NCBI GenBank assembly: GCA_040954595.2 | Contig: CM082590.2 | Span: forward strand, 3,348,001-3,412,000 | DNA length: 64,000 nt | Reading direction: 5' to 3' | Source of the DNA: Balanoglossus misakiensis | Lineage: Eukaryota > Hemichordata | Shown here: piece after piece, positions 59,013 to 64,000 of the stretch | Position numbering within the stretch: the first letter of the stretch is position 1 | Layout: each line of letters opens with the position of its first letter | Program-made: the position numbers and the translations under genes | Notes under the pieces: model-generated | Told to the model about the DNA's origin: nothing | Database searches by the model: none | Seen by the model: only the letters and a program-made list of their open reading frames with translations

Positions 59013-59261
59013 TGGAGAAAAGAAGAACCACTCCCGTCGCTCTTAATTTGCATTTTAACTCTTTATTTTGCATGTCAATACTTTATTTGAATATTTGGCA
59101 GGCCTAACAGTGTTGTCCCACTGTAGTTAAAGTTTTGGCCCAAGACTTGTAAATAGTTTTTGTCTGAATGGGTCTATGGTTCGCTTTTCGTATTGGTTCG
59201 TATCCATGGAATAAACCGTCGATTACAGAAGACCGTGTCATCCTTGTACTTCTTCGCAACA
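59013..59261 (+). repeat. 3' LTR of the BEL/Pao element
   Basis: Starts TGGAGAAAAG after the purine tract and ends ttcgcaaca. One internal difference from the 5' LTR (tttgaatatt for tttgagtatt). Confidence 0.88.
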
Positions 59262-59263
59262 TA

Positions 59264-59420
59264 CTGACAGATCAGCCAATCAGCGGCTGTTTGAAAGCCT
59301 GACAGCGGCCATTTTGTTTTACAAATCGTTCTTTGGTATTTCCGTAGACTTTTTTTCTGGAGCGCAGCCGAAAAAGCAGAGGGGTCTGGGTGACCAAGTC
59401 TAGATTCAGATTCAGATTCG
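59264..59420. repeat. Right copy of the inverted repeat flanking the BEL element
   Basis: ctgacagatcagccaatcag to gcagaggggtctgggtgacc and the gattcagattcag tract, the inverse of 52165-52320. It ends 10 bp from the donor of ALIX exon 4. Confidence 0.65.
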
Positions 59421-59429
59421 AATACACAC

Positions 59430-62321
59430 CTTGAAATGGTTGGCTGCCTGTTTCAATCCAACATCAGTATCCAAATTTTGTACGCCGGCAATTTGGCTGT
59501 GAAGTGCGGCCATGTTGAACAAAACACAAGCCTTCTCAAAAGAGGATGATGTCATAGCTATACAAAACAATAAAAATACAAGATTGAATCATTCATATGG
59601 ATTACATTATGTTGTCCTAAGGCCAAAAAATAATAATATGTGCTGTTCCGTGGGTAATGAAAATCTCACATGGACGACACAATTTCAAGATGGCCGATTT
59701 TTGTCATTCAGAAAATTTTTAACAAAATATAAGAAAATGTGAACGTTGCATGAGTTAGAAATTTTTGACTAAAGGAAGTCATGAAATACAGTTAAAGGTA
59801 TACGGTCATCTATGCAAATATAGCTACAGTTACCATGGCAAATAGAGATCTAGTCACAGATTTTCAGTGGGTGGCACACACGAAAAAAAGAGCGCCACCA
59901 TATGTTGTTTAGAACACTCAAATACGCCATTTCTGACATTTATGGGCGTATGTAAATTGGAGGTGACCGTATACCTTTAACATATCATTTCTTCGATCTT
60001 ATACTACAGTGAGTCATTGACCTTTTACCCAGAATGCAATAATTATAATTTGACCCCTTAGCACTATTTAACTTATGGTAACCTGGGGTGCGTTCGACGC
60101 ACAAAGCGTTTTGTGAATGCTTGCGCCGGGCGCTTTTGTACTTCGTCGAACGATAAGCTTGCCTCTCACAAGAGGGCGCCGTCAATGACCTTTGGCTTTT
60201 CAGAGACAGCGGCCGTCAGCAATAACGTCCCGGTGCGTATACAAGGACATGATTCCGGAAGTGCATACCACTTTTAAACCGTTTTACACAAGACAGTAGT
60301 AGCACAATCCATGTCAATTGGTTTATTGATTGAGAATAAATACAAGCTTTCGCTTGGTAAAACTATCACTCGACAAATATTCTGCAACTTCTTCGAAAAT
60401 ATGCCCTGCGAGTCGTACTTCGGCTTACATGTCCGCCATTTTGAATTAATGAGATGTTTGCCGCGAGTAACCTCCTTCTTACGCCTTCCATTGTTACAAA
60501 ACGTTCGCGAAAAACAAAGACAAAAGATCGTTCGACATGAAAACGTTTCCGAACGTTCCCGAACGCTTCGTACGTCGAACGCACCCCTGAATTACTTACT
60601 CTGTTTTTTCTGTCCACCGAACCACGATCCTTTGTTGAAAGCATCATACCAGCAGAATGCAACACGAATCTGAAGATAAACATTGATCAAACATTTTATT
60701 TTGGTTCATTTGCAAGATCTCGCAAGACTTGCTTAATTAAGGATGTACGTTCAGTAAAACTGAAAGTATTGTCATTTTTTTTAATTGTGGATTTTTGCAT
60801 TCTCCTTTGTATGTATAATGAAAATCCGTAATAAATATAGGGGTCACCGCGCTTGTTTTTGATATACAGAGACACAAATTTAGTTGATAATAGAAGAAAA
60901 CTGCTGACTCAGCACATCTCACCAATGGTTTGTCGAAATTTATTTCAAAATAGAGCGCAATGACCACCCGATTTTATTTGACCAATGAGTTAATTTTTAC
61001 GTGACTGGCCAATATAGACAGATTTGACTGTACCATGAAACCTGTCTATTAAGGACACCTCTGGGTCTGGCAAATTTGTCCTTAATAGAGAGGTGTCCGT
61101 AATGACCGATTTGACAGTACACTGTATACACTGACAGGGAATGTCAATTTCTCTTACCTGGTCTTCTGCTATGGGTAACTTCGCCTCTATAGCCACAAGC
61201 TGGTCATAATACCTGGAATATAAAACACTGGATGAGACAAACATTGATATTTCAACTGAAAATATAGATTCATATAGAGATGGCAAGTGTTTCATATAGA
61301 CAGGGTGATTCACCACCTGTTGACAGGTTGGCACCCCTTCGCAATACATTCTGATTTATCAATCAAGGAAATAATATAAAACATTGGATAAAGACATGCA
61401 CTGATATTTCAACTGAAAATATAGATTCATATAGAGATGTAAGGAGACAATATTAATTCCATAATCTGTTTTAGCGTTAGGGATATAGAGAGGGAATAGG
61501 CGATTCACCCCCTGTTGGCACCCTGCCTCTAACAATTATTAGTTTTTTGATAGTCCTCCGTCCTAGGACAAGCTTGCAAAATGGAAGTTGTACTGACAGT
61601 GACACAGTGACCGATCCCCAAACAGACAAAAATATCACGCTTTCTCAAAAACACACCCATACTGTATGTATACACTACTGCAGTGTTCATTTATGTCATC
61701 AAGAGGGGGGGGGATATGTCCCCCTTTGCCAGAATATTTGAGGGGGATTCCACTCTGGTAAGGGGGGGCTGTAAAATCTCCAACATGTGAATGACATCAT
61801 TTTAGGGGCACTGGTCCCCCATTGACAAATTGCTTGAGGGTGCCAACATGTCAATAAGGGCTGAATCTCCCACCCCAACCCCGTCTAGATGAAACGCTTT
61901 GTATTACCACCTTCTATATTTTCAATCACCATTTCCATGTAACTGTAACTGACCACATCATGTACACAACCTTCACATACCTGTACGCAGAGATAACTCC
62001 CGTCTAGATGAAACACTTTGTATGACAATCACCTTCTATATTTTAAATCACCATTTCCATGTAACTGTAACTGACCACCAAAATCATATACATGTACACA
62101 ACCTTCACATACCTGTAAACCAGATCCACCGCTGTTTCATGTTTGTCCAAAACTTTCACACAAGCATTCGTTCTCAATTTGTTGAATTCTTTTATAGCAT
62201 GACTGTAGTCTTCACCGCCCGCCTCGGTGCCGTACGTGTTGGCGATGAATGTCTTAAACGGCCGCGTCAGGTCCACCTCGGTGCTGTTTTTCTGCGGAAC
62301 GCTGATGAACGTCGCCGCCAT
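59430..62321 (-). CDS. PDCD6IP: ALIX (PDCD6IP), exons 1-4 of the Bro1 domain, partial
   Basis: Exons 62113-62321, 61158-61212, 60600-60669 and 59430-59557 join in frame (phases 2, 0, 1, 0) with good splice sites. The product begins MAATFISVPQKNSTEVDLTR, continues with FNKLRTNACVKVLDKHETAV, YYDQLVAIEAKLPIAEDQ, FCWYDAFNKGSWFGG and FEKACVLFNMAALHSQIAGV, matching the start of the ALIX Bro1 domain throughout. ALIX is a cytoplasmic ESCRT adaptor that binds CHMP4 through this domain and works in multivesicular bodies, membrane repair and cytokinesis. After exon 4 the rest of Bro1, the V domain and the proline-rich tail are missing here, apart from one exon at 51987-52057. A BEL element occupies the position where exon 5 would be expected. 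Confidence 0.85.
59792..59980. mobile_element. TTAA-flanked MITE in ALIX intron 3
   Basis: TTAA-AGGTATACGGTCATC at the left and GGTGACCGTATACCT-TTAA at the right, 189 bp including the TTAA. Unrelated in sequence to the other TTAA families in the window. Confidence 0.75.
60085..60587. mobile_element. 0.5 kb TIR element next to ALIX exon 3
   Basis: Ends ggggtgcgttcgacg and cgtcgaacgcacccc are inverted; the GC-rich subterminal parts contain repeated cgttcg / cgaacg in both orientations. It ends 13 bp from the donor of exon 3, so the donor sequence lies just outside the element. Confidence 0.65.
61002..61135. repeat. MITE, acagtcaaacctg family, copy in ALIX intron 2
   Basis: gacagatttgactgtac, aaacctgtctattaagg, ccttaatagagaggtgtcc and gatttgacagtac words in both orientations form a compact inverted unit of the family seen at 5165 and 22493. 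Confidence 0.5.
61213..62112. other. ALIX intron 1 with internal duplications
   Basis: Two copies of atttcaactgaaaatataga and the following ttcatatagagatg (61249 and 61407) lie 158 bp apart. A ~120-bp tandem duplication covers about 61880-62115 and includes the cacaaccttcacatacctgta that forms the exon 1 donor. G-rich runs at 61704-61711. Confidence 0.65.
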
Positions 62322-62326
62322 CTTGG
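62310..62326 (-). promoter_or_regulatory. YY1-like motif over the ALIX start codon
   Basis: On the minus strand cccaagatggcggcgacg contains the AAGATGGCGGC core of the YY1 promoter motif, with its ATG serving as the start codon, an arrangement common in housekeeping genes. Confidence 0.55.
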
Positions 62327-62367
62327 GTGCAGGAAACAGGGAAGATGACGGCTGATCATTTGACCCA

Positions 62368-62398
62368 TGACGTCACCTTGTGTTGACCCATGACGTCA
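62368..62398. promoter_or_regulatory. Two palindromic CRE sites upstream of ALIX
   Basis: TGACGTCA occurs at 62368-62375 and 62391-62398, each within a tgacccatgacgtca repeat 23 bp apart, 47-77 bp upstream of the ALIX start codon. A further half match (gtgacgtcgtg) is at 62596. These suggest CREB/ATF control. Confidence 0.6.
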
Positions 62399-62726
62399 TC
62401 TTTGAGTGACACAACATCACGAGTGCTTTATACACGCCCATCTATTTCTTATATAGGTTATAAAAATTGGATTGGTTTTTCGTTCGAACGGAGTTTCCTT
62501 TACATAACCTACGAGAACATAAGTCGATTACGCACAGAAAGCTACACGGGTGACACTGCTGGGTTTTGCTGACTAAGAGCGGGTTAAACCGGAAGTGACG
62601 TCGTGACCCTCAACAGATCTCGCTAGATTTAAAACCATGCCAATATGTTGAAGGTATTTAGTCTGGTCCCCTGCCCGAATCCCACCGCATATATACCATG
62701 GGACCTTATGGGATCGGTTGCGTCTG

Positions 62727-62782
62727 TATGTATGTATGGATGTATGTATGGATGTATGGATTGATGTATGTCTGTATGTCCG
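62727..62782. repeat. (TATG/GATG)n microsatellite
   Basis: Imperfect tatgtatg/gatgtatg four-base repeats upstream of the hairpin at 62919. Confidence 0.75.
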
Positions 62783-62918
62783 TCCACATCAAAAACTTGA
62801 AAACCTCAATATTTGGTGTGCAGATGCAGGCAGGGCTGTAGATGGGAGTTTGTCCAAACGAAGTTGCCAGGCCCAAAAATATGCAAATTAGATGGAAAAA
62901 TGTGAAATTTATCATATC

Positions 62919-63129
62919 AGAGTTATCTTTATCTTGATTTATCTTGACTGCCATGATTTAAAATCATGGCCAGTCAGGGAAGGAAGCCTTTTGGCTTATA
63001 TAATCCCTCATTGTCCTTTGACAGCTACAAAGGACAATGAGTGATTATATAAGCCAAAAGGCTTCCTTCCCTGACTGGCCATGATTTTAAATCATGGCAA
63101 TCAAGATAAATCAAGATAAAGATAACTCT
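62919..63129. repeat. Long inverted repeat, 102-bp arms with 7-bp loop
   Basis: Arms 62919-63020 and 63028-63129 (agagttatctttatcttgat ... cattgtcctttg and inverse) pair with only a few mismatches around acagcta. No coding content. Probably a fold-back MITE; transcribed, it would form a long hairpin. Confidence 0.85.
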
Positions 63130-63400
63130 GAAAGTCAACAACTACTCGTCAGATTGCTTTAAAAATAGGTATGCATGTACCATATGTCAACCTCACATCG
63201 ACCTGTAATGTGTTAAGTTAATATCATCGATGTTTTATTTTTTATGAATTTTTTAGTCTTATACCTTTACTTATACCTCTATGGTTAAGCTATGTCCACG
63301 TCTTATTGTGGAATTCTGGTCTGTGCAATAGTCCTGTACAGTGACTGTCTATTGGTCAGTGAGCACAATGGGGCCAAAATAATAGGCAAAATTTTGGGCT

Positions 63401-63945
63401 CACCTGTAACACCTGCTTAACACATTAATTATGTGCATACCTAATTCCGGGCTAACTAATAGGGCTAGAGGTTTCGTTCTTGTGGGACATGGACCAGTAT
63501 AGGGTCAAAATTTCTTGCCCAAATTTTGGGTGACCTCAGGTGACCTTTGACCTACTTTCCTATATCTCGGCATCCAGAGCAGGTACAGACTTGGCGTTTG
63601 GAGGGTTGGGACTAAAATTGAAAAGCCAAAATATTGGTCACCTGTGACACCTGCATATCTCATTTATTATGTGCATACCTAATTCCAGGCTAACCAATAG
63701 GGCTATAGGTTTGGTTTTTGTTGAACATGGACCAGTATAGGGTCAAAATTTCTTGCCCAAATTTTGCATGACTTCAGGTGACCTTTGACCTACTTTACCA
63801 TTTCTTGGCATCCAGAGCAGGTACAGACTTGGCGTTCGGAGGGTTGGGACTAAAATTGAAAAGCCAAAATTGGGGGGTCACCTGTGACACCTGCATATCT
63901 CATTAATTCTCCCGACCTGAAATAGGTTTTGGCTACCTAGGTGGG
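63401..63945. repeat. Tandem satellite, period 238-240 bp
   Basis: cacctgt(a/g)acacctgc starts at 63401, 63639 and 63879, giving two full units and a partial third. Each unit has acctaattccgggctaac, ggaccagtatagggtc, aggtgacctttgaccta and catccagagcaggtac. A diverged single unit occurs at about 2420-2580. Confidence 0.85.
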
Positions 63946-64000
63946 TGATAAAAATATCACATGGTCGACACAATTTCAAGATGGCCGATTTTTGCCATGT

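Larger units (their letters stand above)
52473..59261 (+). mobile_element. BEL/Pao LTR retrotransposon, near full length
   Basis: Two ~249-bp LTRs enclose a primer-binding-site-like TGGTAGCAGAGC directly after the 5' LTR, gag, aspartic protease, reverse transcriptase, RNase H and integrase in BEL/Pao order, and a purine tract (tgaggaggagaa) before the 3' LTR. The LTRs differ at about one internal base by eye, indicating a recent insertion. No target duplication is apparent: sequence before the 5' LTR and after the 3' LTR do not match. No envelope gene is seen. It lies antisense to ALIX, between exon 4 and the isolated later exon. Confidence 0.9.

Noticed and set aside
1-64000. tRNA, rRNA or snRNA genes
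   Set aside because: No cloverleaf with A/B boxes and no conserved rRNA or snRNA core was recognised by eye; a covariance-model scan would decide.

Overview
This window is animal nuclear DNA. Its genes are split by GT/AG introns and sit in AT-rich sequence crowded with DNA transposons, MITEs, LINEs, one BEL/Pao LTR retrotransposon and simple repeats. Academ-like, ISL2EU-like, BEL and Tx1-like elements together with metazoan genes (ALIX/PDCD6IP, a ZIP zinc transporter, calcium-binding-type EGF exons) suggest a marine invertebrate, perhaps an amphioxus or hemichordate. The species cannot be fixed from the sequence alone.

Layout. 1-24 kb: minus-strand exons of two kinds, glutamine/proline-rich (2.0, 3.8, 22.8 and 23.4 kb) and EGF-like (6.1, 8.1, 20.7 and 22.1 kb). 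Several carry in-frame stops or lost cysteines, so they look like decaying gene remnants. Between EGF exons lies a ~11 kb Academ-like DNA transposon (9074-20047, 23/24 bp terminal inverted repeats, TACA duplication). It encodes, on the minus strand, a zinc-binding N terminus, an OTU-type cysteine peptidase domain, a conserved transposase-like core, a nuclease-like domain and a CXC cysteine-rich tail. It has been hit by a Tx1-like LINE (16103-17816, 14-bp duplication), a TTAA-flanked MITE (14780-15575), a CR1/L2-like LINE fragment and AT-rich repeats.

24-34 kb: no firm host gene. It holds MITEs, a 2.5 kb TIR element (26258-28742), tandem repeats and a 1.5 kb element with ~270-320 bp inverted arms (30312-31813). 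34.66-43.13 kb: an ISL2EU-like transposon with a plus-strand THAP/DDE transposase broken by two frameshifts, and a minus-strand three-exon SWIM/YqaJ-nuclease gene that reads through intact.

43-62.4 kb: two minus-strand housekeeping genes. The C-terminal five exons of a LZT-family ZIP zinc transporter (46343-51293) have introns packed with copies of one palindromic TTAA-flanked MITE. ALIX (PDCD6IP) exons 1-4 (59430-62321), with CRE and YY1-like promoter motifs, plus one isolated later exon (51987-52057), flank a nearly full BEL/Pao element (52473-59261). The ALIX exons expected between them are absent, as are the N-terminal membrane exons of the ZIP gene, so this stretch is rearranged or misassembled. 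62.7-64 kb: a 102-bp-arm hairpin and a ~239-bp tandem satellite.

The two DNA transposons and the BEL element each carry complete sets of mobility-related domains, but every mobility gene has at least one disabling change except the YqaJ partner of the ISL2EU element.
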